64,000 nt of DNA from Sinomonas sp. ASV322 (lineage in GTDB: Bacteria; Actinomycetota; Actinomycetes; Actinomycetales; Micrococcaceae): the NCBI RefSeq assembly GCF_030908245.1, contig NZ_JAVFJJ010000015.1, positions 20,895 to 84,894 on the forward strand, written 5' to 3'. Numbering within the stretch: the stretch's first letter is position 1; each line of letters begins with the position of its first letter. This document shows positions 9,569 to 17,702 of the stretch, in pieces. Both the position numbers and the translations under genes were made by a program. The notes below the pieces were generated by a model. The model saw only the letters and a list, made by a program, of their open reading frames with translations. It ran no database searches and was not told where the DNA came from.

Positions 9569-11074
9569 ATGACGGCGCCCGAGTCACCGTCCGTTCAATT
9601 CACGATTGAGCCCGTGGCGCTCGAACTCGGTCGGCGATTCGTCGATGCGGGCTTCGAGCTTTCTCTCGTTGGCGGCCCTGTGCGTGACCTCTTCCTTGAC
9701 CGGCGCTCGCCCGACCTCGACTTCACGACGAACGCCACGCCCGACGAAACGCTCAACGTCATCAAGGGCTGGGCAGATGCCCACTGGGAGATCGGGCGAG
9801 ACTTCGGGACCATCGGGCTGCGCAAGGCTGGCTTCCAGCTCGAAGTGACGACCTACCGCGCGGAAGCGTACGATCCCGAGTCCCGCAAGCCCGTCGTCGC
9901 GTTCGGAAGCTCGCTCGTCGGAGACCTCGAGCGCCGCGACTTCAGCATGAACGCCATGGCGCTCCGCCTGCCCTCGCTCGAACTCGTCGATCCGTTCGGC
10001 GGCGTCCGCGACCTTCTCGCCGGCGTCCTCCGCACTCCCGGAACGCCTGAAGACTCCTTCTCCGACGATCCGCTGCGCATGATGCGGGCCGCACGTTTCG
10101 CGTCCCAACTCGAGGTCGACGTCGCCCCCGACGTGCGTGCGGCGATGACCGCCATGGCGGGCCGGATCTCGATCGTCTCGGCCGAGCGCATCCGCGACGA
10201 ACTCGTCAAGCTCATCAACGGCCCGGACCCGCGTGTCGGCATCGACCTCCTCGTCGAGACCGGGATTGCGGACATTGTCCTGCCGGAGGTGAGCGCCCTG
10301 CGGCTTGAAGTCGACGAGCACCACCGCCACAAGGACGTCTACCACCACTCCTTGACCGTGCTCGATCAGGCGGTCGCTCTTGAGACCGGCCCCGACGGCT
10401 CTGTGCCCTCGCCGGACTTCGTGCTCCGCTTCGCTGCCCTCCTGCACGACATCGGCAAGCCGGCGACGAGGCGCTTCGAGCCGGGCGGCGGGGTTTCCTT
10501 CCGCCACCACGACGTGGTCGGCGCGAAGCTGGCCAAGAAGCGTATGCGCGAGCTCCGCTTCGACAACGACACCATCAAGGCCGTCGCGAGGCTCGTCGAG
10601 CTGCACATGCGCTTCTACGGCTACGGCGACGCGGGCTGGACGGATTCCGCCGTCCGCCGCTACGTGACCGACGCGGGACCCCTGCTCGAGCGGCTCCACC
10701 GGCTCACCCGCTCGGATGTGACGACGCGGAACCAGCGCAAGGCTGATCGCCTCTCGTTCGCCTACGACGACCTTGAGCAGCGCATCGCCGAGCTCGCCGA
10801 GCAGGAGGAGCTCGCCGCGATTCGCCCCGATCTCGATGGCCAGGACATCATGGCGATCCTCGGGATCAAGCCGGGACCCGTCGTCGGCCGTGCATACCGC
10901 TTCCTGCTCGACGAGCGCATGGAGAACGGGCCGGCCACGGAGGACGAGGCGCGCGCGAAGCTGCTTGAATGGTGGGCGGCTCAGCCGGAGTCCGCCGGTG
11001 ACGGAAATGCCGATGGGGCAAGCTCCGGTGCCGCAGAGAAGGCCGGCACGGCTGAGAAGAAGGAGAACGAGTGA
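9569..11074 (+). CDS. pcnA: CCA tRNA nucleotidyltransferase / poly(A) polymerase family (PcnA)
   Basis: This 501-residue class II nucleotidyltransferase adds or repairs the tRNA 3' CCA end. The GG motif is at 35-36 and the catalytic DxD (DLD) at 49-51, followed by RRDFSMNAMA. A C-terminal HD domain (LLHDIGKP) and the long helical tail are as in mycobacterial Rv3907. The ATG at 9569 has AGGGAG 7 nt upstream and fits family length; in-frame ATGs at 9539 and 9458 would only extend the N-terminus. It is divergent from the Nudix gene and its stop overlaps the next start by 4 bp (GTGA). Confidence 0.93.
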   Translation: MTAPESPSVQFTIEPVALELGRRFVDAGFELSLVGGPVRDLFLDRRSPDLDFTTNATPDETLNVIKGWADAHWEIGRDFGTIGLRKAGFQLEVTTYRAEAYDPESRKPVVAFGSSLVGDLERRDFSMNAMALRLPSLELVDPFGGVRDLLAGVLRTPGTPEDSFSDDPLRMMRAARFASQLEVDVAPDVRAAMTAMAGRISIVSAERIRDELVKLINGPDPRVGIDLLVETGIADIVLPEVSALRLEVDEHHRHKDVYHHSLTVLDQAVALETGPDGSVPSPDFVLRFAALLHDIGKPATRRFEPGGGVSFRHHDVVGAKLAKKRMRELRFDNDTIKAVARLVELHMRFYGYGDAGWTDSAVRRYVTDAGPLLERLHRLTRSDVTTRNQRKADRLSFAYDDLEQRIAELAEQEELAAIRPDLDGQDIMAILGIKPGPVVGRAYRFLLDERMENGPATEDEARAKLLEWWAAQPESAGDGNADGASSGAAEKAGTAEKKENE

Positions 11075-11652
11075 GCGTCGAGGATTTCGGACTGCCCAAG
11101 CTGTGGCTCCTGCGGCACGGCGAGACGGAATGGTCGAAGAGCGGCCAGTACACGGGGCTCACGGACCTTCCGCTCACCGCTGAGGGCGAGGACCAGGCGC
11201 GCGAGGCGAAGTCGACGCTGGGCGGCGTCGACTTCGGGCTCGTGCTCACGTCGCCGCTCCAGCGGGCGCGGACGACGGCGGCGCTTGCCGGCTTCCCGGA
11301 CGCGACCGTCGAACCGAATGCGGTCGAGTGGGACTACGGCGACTACGAAGGCATCCGTTCCGCCGACATCCGCAAGGAGAATCCGGACTATCTCATCTGG
11401 ACGCACGGAGTTCCCCACGGCGAGACGCTCGACGACGTCTCGGCGCGCGCGGATCGGGTCGTCGAACGCGCGCTGAACTCCGAGGTGGAGAACGTCCTCG
11501 TCGTCGCGCACGGCCATTTCTGCCGCATCCTCACGGCGCGATGGCTCGGGCTGGCCCCGATCGAGGGACGTCACTTCCTCCTCGGCACCGCAAAGGCCTG
11601 CCGCCTCGGCTGGGACAAGAGGACACCGGCCGTCGAGGCCTGGGGACTTTAG
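11071..11652 (+). CDS. Histidine phosphatase family protein
   Basis: This 193-residue protein of the histidine phosphatase (phosphoglycerate mutase-like) superfamily has the phospho-accepting RHG in LLRHGETEW (residues 10-20) and the second catalytic His in VVAHGHFCRIL. It starts with GTG inside the stop of pcnA (4-bp overlap), so translation is coupled. The small size and the lack of the full mutase loop suggest a broad phosphatase rather than a glycolytic mutase; the substrate is unknown. Confidence 0.9.
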   Translation: MSVEDFGLPKLWLLRHGETEWSKSGQYTGLTDLPLTAEGEDQAREAKSTLGGVDFGLVLTSPLQRARTTAALAGFPDATVEPNAVEWDYGDYEGIRSADIRKENPDYLIWTHGVPHGETLDDVSARADRVVERALNSEVENVLVVAHGHFCRILTARWLGLAPIEGRHFLLGTAKACRLGWDKRTPAVEAWGL

Positions 11653-12254
11653 GACATTCGCCTCCGGGGCGCGGCTCGGCCGGCCCCGAAAGCTGGCGGC
11701 AATTCGCGTGTATCGACGTGCTGATGGCTTCTGGCGCAAACACGAGTGAAATTTTCTCGTCGCGGGGTTGCGAATTCTTGTGATGCTGGGATAGCTTTAC
11801 TGATGTGCCGTGGGGCTTTGGCCTCGTTATCGACTCGACGTCCGGCACGAACGCATATCGGCAGCAGAGGAGGGTGGACTCATGAAGGCAACCAAGGTTC
11901 TTGACCGTGGCTGGACCGCGTTTACGGTGGGAGGAGTCCGCGGACTGCTGCCGGTACGCGGCGCACGGCGAGGCTGAAGCCTGCCCTTTGCGCCGCCGCG
12001 CCTTCTGACACCGTAGGCCGGGCTATGCCCACACCCCGAAGTCATCGTTCCGGGGACCCTTCTCGCCTGCGGCATTCCGGGATTCTGTCTTTCTGATCCC
12101 GGCTTCCCGCACGCAGCTTTTCGACGTGTGAATTCACATCGATGATTGCTGCCTGCAGTCGCCGAATTGGCGCACGACCAATTCCGCATGCCCTTATTCA
12201 GCCGTGCCCACCTATTGTGCGCGGCCGCACCACTCACGCACCGAGGAGTTACCC
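11653..12254. other. 602-bp intergenic region with one candidate small ORF
   Basis: The region is less GC-rich than its flanks. It contains the 31-codon ORF at 11882-11977, hairpin-forming repeats such as GGCGCACGGCGAGGC with GCCT/GCGCC arms near 11965-11993, and a 12-bp palindrome TGTGAATTCACA at 12127-12138. No tRNA or known riboswitch is recognisable. Confidence 0.5.
11882..11977 (+). CDS. Candidate small ORF, 31 aa
   Basis: An ATG preceded by AGAGGAGGGTGGACTC (a strong Shine-Dalgarno at 7-9 nt) opens a 31-codon frame starting MKATKVLDRGWTAFTVGG and ending in a basic tail, RGARRG. A Trp and a hydrophobic patch lie mid-sequence; no signal peptide or known domain is visible. It could be a small protein or a leader peptide for the downstream genes. 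Support is the ribosome-binding site and the isolated placement; no conservation can be tested here. Confidence 0.4.
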   Translation: MKATKVLDRGWTAFTVGGVRGLLPVRGARRG

Positions 12255-12491
12255 ATGCCCACGCCCATTTCGCCGTCCCCATCGACCGCGATCGACGACG
12301 AGCCAAGCGGCGTCGACGACCCGCACGGCGACCACCCGCCGTCGTCCATTGACAGCGAATCACCCGAGGAGGTGACGACCATGATCCAGCGTCTCCGTCA
12401 GATTCTCTCGACCGGCATCGACGCCGAACGCATCGAAGCGCACCGCGAGGCGGTCCACCGTGAGATAGCCCTCACCACTCCGCTTCGGTGA
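12255..12491 (+). CDS. Small hypothetical protein, 78 aa (possible internal start)
   Basis: ATG at 12255 follows GAGGAG at 6 nt. Residues 1-42 are Ser/Pro/Asp-rich and probably disordered; residues 43-78 (TMIQRLRQILSTG...) form a likely amphipathic helix. A second in-frame ATG at about 12381 has its own GAGGAGGTG ahead of it, so a 36-residue short form is possible. No known domain is seen. It precedes a secreted protease gene by 75 bp in the same direction. Confidence 0.45.
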   Translation: MPTPISPSPSTAIDDEPSGVDDPHGDHPPSSIDSESPEEVTTMIQRLRQILSTGIDAERIEAHREAVHREIALTTPLR

Positions 12492-12566
12492 CACTGGCCA
12501 GAACCCGAGTACGTCGTGAAGAATCCCTCTCGGGCGCACAGGGCGTGCGCGGGGAAGAAGGGGAGC

Positions 12567-13409
12567 ATGCGCAAGAGAATCCTTGCCGTCTTTGCGGTAT
12601 TGGCCACGGTATTCGGGCTCGCGGTCGCGGCCGTTCCCGCTCAGGCGAGCACTGGCGGGACGGCCGACGGCGGCGCGCACCCGGGCGTTGCGATGATCGT
12701 CTTCTACTCGGCTGAGGGGCGGTTCCGCTGCTCGGCGGCCCTTGTTGCGCCGAACGTGCTGCTCACGGCGGCCCACTGCACGGATGGCGCGCTCGGGAAG
12801 ACACTCGTGACGTTCGATTCCGTCATCGCCGAGCAGCCGCCGTCGGGCCTTCCCGTCGCATCGGACCCCAAGGCCGGGTACTCGGCCGCCGATCTCGCAG
12901 GGCGGATCTCGGGCACGGGGTACACCGACCCGCAGTATTCGCACTTCACGGACGAGGCGAACTGGAACGACGTCGGCGTCGTCGTGCTCGACCAGCCCGT
13001 CTCTCAGCAGCCGTACGCGATCGCGGCGTCCGGAACGCTGGACGCGCTCGCACCCGGCGATGTCCCGAAGTCGACGGTCACCGCGGTCGGCTATGGAGTC
13101 GAGCTCGGCAAGCCTGAGTCTGGCCCGCAGCGACGCGTGCCCATCGCGTACCCGATGATCCGCCGCTCCGTGGACCTGCGCGTCCAGAGCGTTGCGGCAC
13201 AGATCCTCACGACCCATGCGAACGTGAACCCCGGCCGGGGCACGGGCGGGATCTGCTCGGGCGATTCGGGCGGGCCGGTCTTCGCGGACGGGGTGATCGT
13301 CGCGGTGACGAGCTTCGGCCAGGCGAACTGCCTTGCGCACGACGGCCTGCAGCGCGTCGACATCGCCCCCGTTCAGGCGTGGCTCGCGGGCTTCGGCGTG
13401 ACGCCATAG
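12567..13409 (+). CDS. Secreted trypsin-like serine protease (S1 family)
   Basis: This 280-residue protein starts with a signal peptide (MRKRILAVF...AVPAQA) cleaved near residue 28. The S1 triad is visible: His in LTAAHC, Asp in NDVGVVVLD and Ser in CSGDSGGPVF. Cysteines flank the His and Ser as in chymotrypsin-fold enzymes. ATG at 12567 has a purine-rich GAAGAAGGGGAG just upstream; an earlier in-frame start (12516) would bury the signal peptide. It is exported; the natural substrate is unknown. Confidence 0.9.
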   Translation: MRKRILAVFAVLATVFGLAVAAVPAQASTGGTADGGAHPGVAMIVFYSAEGRFRCSAALVAPNVLLTAAHCTDGALGKTLVTFDSVIAEQPPSGLPVASDPKAGYSAADLAGRISGTGYTDPQYSHFTDEANWNDVGVVVLDQPVSQQPYAIAASGTLDALAPGDVPKSTVTAVGYGVELGKPESGPQRRVPIAYPMIRRSVDLRVQSVAAQILTTHANVNPGRGTGGICSGDSGGPVFADGVIVAVTSFGQANCLAHDGLQRVDIAPVQAWLAGFGVTP

Positions 13410-13464
13410 GCCTGCGAGCCTGGGGCGCGGCCTGCGGCCGGCGTCGGCCGGTATGCTCGGTGGC

Positions 13465-14916
13465 ATGGACCCGACCGCGGACGACGACGGCCGCGCGCCG
13501 CGCGCGGTCATGTCGCCGAGCCGCAACGATCCGCTCGTGCACACCCTCTCGGAGGTCGTCGGTGGGCCGGTAGGTTCCCACGCCGCACCGGGAATCGTGC
13601 GTCGGGGAATCTGGACCCCTGAACTCATGCTCCTGATTCTGACGGCGGCCGCGGCCGTCGCGGGCGTGCTCATCAAGGGGTACTGCCGGGCCAACGGGTG
13701 GAACTCGCCCGCCGAGTTCTATGCGACGTGCTATTCGGACTTCCCGACCCTCTTCAAGGAACGCGGATTCGCCGACGGCATCCTGCCGCTCTTCACCCCG
13801 GGGACCCGCTTCGAGTACCCCGTCGTCACGTCGTTCATCGCGGCGGTCACGGCGCTCGTCGTTCCGGGCCATGGGGCGAGCGACGCGCGGGCCACGGCCT
13901 ACTTCGACGTCAACGCGACCCTCGCCGCGCTTATGTGGATGATCGCGGTCGTCGCGACGGCCCGCTTGAACCTGCGGCGGCCCTGGGACGCGGCCCTCCT
14001 CGCGATCGCTCCGGGCGCGATCCTCGCGGGCTTCATCAACTGGGACCTGTGGGCCGTCGCGTTCCTCTCCCTCGGCATCCTCGCGTTCTCCCGCAACCGA
14101 CCTGTCCTCGCGGGCCTTGCGATCGGCCTCGGAACCGCGACGAAGTTCTACCCAGTGCTCGTCCTCGGGGTGCTTGTGCTTCTCGCGATCCGCACGGGAC
14201 GGTGGCGGCAGACCCTCCTCGTGGTGGGTTCGGCCGCGCTTGCCTGGCTCCTCGTCGACCTCCCGGCCATGATCGGCGACCCTCGCGGCTGGGCGTTCTT
14301 CTACGAGTTTTCAGCCTCGCGCGAGCCCGGCTTCTCCTCGGCCTACTACGCGTGGAACCTCGTCGCCGACCGGCTCCACTGGACCCAGATCTCGGCCCCG
14401 GCCGCCAACGCCCTGTTCATCGCGGGGTTCGGCGTCTGCTGCCTCGGCATCGCGTTCATCGCCCTGCACGCGCCGCGTCGCCCGCGACTCGCGCAGCTCG
14501 CGTTCCTCGTCGTCGCGGCCTTCACGCTCACGGGCAAGGTCTACTCGCCGCAATATGTCGTGTGGCTCATTCCGCTCCTGGCACTTGCCCGGCCCAGATG
14601 GCGCGACTTCCTCGTCTGGATGGCCGCCGAGGCGCTGCATTGGACCGCGGTGTGGATGTATCTGGGCTTCACGACGAGCAACGGGCCGGTTCAGAACAAC
14701 ATCGACTCGCCGTATTATGCGATGGCCGTCCTCGTGCATATGGCGATCCTCGTATACCTCTGCATACATGTCGTTGCAGACATATACGACCCTTCGACGG
14801 ATCCGATCCGCAGGAGCCGCCAAGACGATCCCCAGGGTGGCGAGTTCGACGGCGCGCCGGATGCAGTGACGATCGCGCGGTCTGGGCTGGCCTTCACGAC
14901 ATCGACTGCTGCGTAA
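13465..14916 (+). CDS. GT87-type polytopic membrane glycosyltransferase (DUF2029)
   Basis: This protein of about 483 residues has roughly ten membrane helices and the motif pattern of GT-C, family GT87 alpha-mannosyltransferases that use polyprenyl-phosphate sugars (FEYPVVTSF, ATKFYP). A related gene (Rv0051) sits next to ponA1 and rpsF in Mycobacterium, matching the neighbourhood here. ATG at 13465 is chosen because TATGCT at 13451-13456 looks like the -10 of a leaderless transcript; ATG at 13453 is the alternative. The stop TAA lies inside the left arm of a palindromic element (14901-14960). Confidence 0.82.
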   Translation: MDPTADDDGRAPRAVMSPSRNDPLVHTLSEVVGGPVGSHAAPGIVRRGIWTPELMLLILTAAAAVAGVLIKGYCRANGWNSPAEFYATCYSDFPTLFKERGFADGILPLFTPGTRFEYPVVTSFIAAVTALVVPGHGASDARATAYFDVNATLAALMWMIAVVATARLNLRRPWDAALLAIAPGAILAGFINWDLWAVAFLSLGILAFSRNRPVLAGLAIGLGTATKFYPVLVLGVLVLLAIRTGRWRQTLLVVGSAALAWLLVDLPAMIGDPRGWAFFYEFSASREPGFSSAYYAWNLVADRLHWTQISAPAANALFIAGFGVCCLGIAFIALHAPRRPRLAQLAFLVVAAFTLTGKVYSPQYVVWLIPLLALARPRWRDFLVWMAAEALHWTAVWMYLGFTTSNGPVQNNIDSPYYAMAVLVHMAILVYLCIHVVADIYDPSTDPIRRSRQDDPQGGEFDGAPDAVTIARSGLAFTTSTAA

Positions 14917-14960
14917 CTGTCGTTATGGGGTCTCAAAACGACAGTTACTCAGCAGTCGAT
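14901..14960. repeat. Palindromic repeat element, copy 1
   Basis: Arms of 24 bp (14901-14924 and 14937-14960) match at 23 positions around a 12-nt loop; core CGACAGTTAC / GTAACTGTCG. A second copy lies at 60422-60481. The left arm contains the TAA of the GT87 gene and the loop begins with the apparent ATG of hrpB. Confidence 0.9.
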
Positions 14961-17603
14961 GCCGCAGCGCGCGGCTTCGACCTCGCGCACCTCGGCGCGG
15001 GGCTCGTGTTCGCACACGCGCTCGACGAGCTCGGGGACGTGCTCGCCGTGCGGGGAGTCGCCGTCGTCCAGGCGCCGCCCGGCACCGGCAAGACGACGCT
15101 CGTCCCACCGCTCGTCGCCAACCTCACCTCCCGTTTGGCCGCGGACGACGGCGGGAGGCGCCCGCGCGTCGTCGTCACCCAGCCCCGGCGGGTCGCCGTA
15201 CGGGCAGCGGCCCACCGCCTCGCCGCGCTCGACGGCAGCGCACTCGGCGACCGCGTCGGCTACACGGTCCGCGGCGAACGCCGCGGCGGCCAGGACCTGC
15301 TCGTCGAATTCGTGACCCCGGGGGTCCTCGTGCGGCGCCTCCTCGCGGACCCGGCCCTCGACGGCGTCTCGGCGGTGATCCTCGACGAGGTCCACGAGCG
15401 CGGCCTCGAAACCGACCTCGCATTCGGCATGCTCGCCGAGGTGCGCCAGCTCCGCGAAGACCTCGTGCTCGTCGCGATGTCGGCGACCCTCGACGCGCCC
15501 CGATTCGCGGCCCTTCTCGCGAACGACGACGTCGTGCCGGCTGCCGTCGTCGACAGTCCTTCCGCTCTGCACCAGCTCGAGGTGGGCTGGGCGCCGTCGT
15601 CCGCTGCGAGGCTCGATGATCGCGGGGTGACGCGCGGATTCCTCGACTACGTGGCGGACACGGCGGCCGCCGAGCATTCGGCAGCGCTCGCCGCCGGTCA
15701 CGACATCGACGCGCTCGTCTTCGCGCCCGGCGCGCGCGAGGTGCGCCACATCGCGGAACGACTGCGCGCCAGGCTCACTGGGGTCGACGTGTTCGAGCTC
15801 CACAGTCAGGCCCCGCCCTCGGAGCAGGACCGCGCGGTCTCCGGGCGAGCACCGGGCGACCCGCCGCGCATCGTCGTCTCGACCTCGCTCGCGGAGTCGT
15901 CGCTCACGGTTCCCGGCGTGCGGCTCGTGATCGATTCGGGGCTCGCGCGCGAGCCGCGGCGGGACGCGACGCGCGGCATGTCGGGACTCGTCACGGTCTC
16001 GTGTTCGCGGGCGTCAGCCGAACAGCGGGCCGGGCGTGCGGCCCGGCAGGGACCGGGACGCGTCGTGCGCTGCTACGACGAGCGCGCGTACGCGGCGGCT
16101 CCGGCTCAGCCGACCCCCGAGATTGCCGTCGCCGACCTCACGGAGGCCGCACTCCTCCTCGCATGCTGGGGCGCCCCCGGCGGGCGCGGACTCGCGCTCC
16201 CGGACCAGCCGCCGCCGTCCGCGCTGGCCGACGCCGTGCGCACCCTCGAAGGCATCGGCGCCATCGCGCAGGACGGGCTCGCTACGGAGCTCGGGCGCGT
16301 CCTCGCCCGGATTCCCGCGGATCCGCGGCTGGGCAGAGCCCTGCTGGATGGGTCTGCCGTTGTGGGTCCGCGCGCCGCAGCGGAGGCCGTCGCGCTCGTC
16401 GCACGCGATCCGCGGGCTCCCGGGGCCGATCTCGGGAGGCTCCTCGCCGTGGCGCGAGCCGGCCGCGAGCCCTCGCTGCGGGCCTGGGACGAGGAGGCCC
16501 GGCGGTTCGAGCGCCTCGCCCGCGAGCACGCCGGCCCCCCGGGGCCTGACCGCGACGGTACGCCGCCCCCCACGCTGCGGACCGACGCCGAGAGGGCCGG
16601 TCTCGTCGTCGCCCTCGCCTTCCCGCGCTCCGTGGCACGCCGCGTTCCGGGCGCGGACGAGCGGTACCTGCTCGCGTCCGGAACCCGAGCGGGCCTTCCG
16701 GCGGCAAGCCCGCTCTCGGGGCACGAATGGCTCGCGATCGCCGACGTCGCGCGCTCGCAGGGGCGGGACGCGGCCGGCACGGGCGCTGTCGTTCGGGCAG
16801 CCGTAGCGATCAGCCAGAACATTGCGGAGTACGCGGCGAGCCACATTGTGACAGATGCCGTCCGGGCGGAATTCGTCGAGGGTCGCGTGGCGGCGCGGCG
16901 CGAGCGACGGCTCGGGGCCATCGTGCTCTCGTCCACCCCGGTGCGTCCCTCGCGCGCCGAAGGACGCGAGGCGGTTGGCCGGGCACTCGCCGAGGACGGC
17001 CTCGGCGTCGTCGGCTGGTCGCCGGCCGCAGACGCGCTCCGCCGCCGGCTCGCGCTCGTCCGCCGGGAAATCGGGGATCCCTGGCCGGACGTCGCCGAGG
17101 CCGCGCTCCTCGAGCGCCTCGACGAGTGGCTCGGCCCCGAGCTCGAGGCGCTGGCCGATGGCGCCTCGACGCGGTCGGTCGACCTCGCCGATCCGCTGCG
17201 CCGCCTCCTCCCATGGCCCGAGGCCAGCCGGCTCGACGAGCTCGTCCCAGAGCGGCTCAAGGTGCCGAGCGGTTCGCGCGTTCGGATCGACTACCCGGCT
17301 CTCGCGCCGCACGGCGCGGACGACGGCGGGCGGCCGGTTGTCGCGGTCAAGCTTCAGGAGTGCTTCGGTCTGGCCGAGACCCCGCGCATTGTCGGCGGGC
17401 GCGTGCCGATCCTGTTCCACCTCCTCTCGCCCGCGGGCCGGCCCCTCGCCGTCACCGACGATCTCGCCTCGTTCTGGTCGGGGCCGTATGCGCATGTCCG
17501 GGCGGAAATGCGCGGAAAGTATCCCAAGCATCCGTGGCCCGAGGATCCGTGGACGGCCGTCGCCACCGCAAAGACCAAGCGGCGCATGGAGGGCGGCGGG
17601 TAG
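14925..17603 (+). CDS. hrpB: ATP-dependent RNA helicase HrpB
   Basis: This 892-residue DEAH-family helicase has Walker A PPGTGKTTL (51-59), the DEVH box (154-157), motif SAT and the second RecA-like domain with QRAGRAAR, then the HA2-like and HrpB C-terminal regions. Length is close to the family. The first in-frame ATG at 14925 lies in the loop of a palindromic element and adds about 15 residues unlike the family before FDLAHLGAGLVFA; no better ATG or GTG with a Shine-Dalgarno is visible nearby. Its physiological RNA target is unknown. Confidence 0.9.
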   Translation: MGSQNDSYSAVDAAARGFDLAHLGAGLVFAHALDELGDVLAVRGVAVVQAPPGTGKTTLVPPLVANLTSRLAADDGGRRPRVVVTQPRRVAVRAAAHRLAALDGSALGDRVGYTVRGERRGGQDLLVEFVTPGVLVRRLLADPALDGVSAVILDEVHERGLETDLAFGMLAEVRQLREDLVLVAMSATLDAPRFAALLANDDVVPAAVVDSPSALHQLEVGWAPSSAARLDDRGVTRGFLDYVADTAAAEHSAALAAGHDIDALVFAPGAREVRHIAERLRARLTGVDVFELHSQAPPSEQDRAVSGRAPGDPPRIVVSTSLAESSLTVPGVRLVIDSGLAREPRRDATRGMSGLVTVSCSRASAEQRAGRAARQGPGRVVRCYDERAYAAAPAQPTPEIAVADLTEAALLLACWGAPGGRGLALPDQPPPSALADAVRTLEGIGAIAQDGLATELGRVLARIPADPRLGRALLDGSAVVGPRAAAEAVALVARDPRAPGADLGRLLAVARAGREPSLRAWDEEARRFERLAREHAGPPGPDRDGTPPPTLRTDAERAGLVVALAFPRSVARRVPGADERYLLASGTRAGLPAASPLSGHEWLAIADVARSQGRDAAGTGAVVRAAVAISQNIAEYAASHIVTDAVRAEFVEGRVAARRERRLGAIVLSSTPVRPSRAEGREAVGRALAEDGLGVVGWSPAADALRRRLALVRREIGDPWPDVAEAALLERLDEWLGPELEALADGASTRSVDLADPLRRLLPWPEASRLDELVPERLKVPSGSRVRIDYPALAPHGADDGGRPVVAVKLQECFGLAETPRIVGGRVPILFHLLSPAGRPLAVTDDLASFWSGPYAHVRAEMRGKYPKHPWPEDPWTAVATAKTKRRMEGGG

Positions 17604-17702
17604 GGGCGAGGTGGCCGTCGTCGTCCGATGTCGCCGGCTGTGGGTAGGATTCCCCTCCAATAGGGGGAATATCCCGGCGCTGCTTTGGCTCGGCCGGGTG
17701 CA

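Noticed and set aside
12127..12138. TGTGAATTCACA as a CRP site
   Set aside because: CRP needs TGTGA-N6-TCACA; here the half-sites are 2 nt apart.
13698..14924. Upstream extension of the hrpB reading frame to 13698
   Set aside because: This overlaps the GT87 gene in another frame and the added sequence is low-complexity Arg/Pro; HrpB family similarity begins after 14925.
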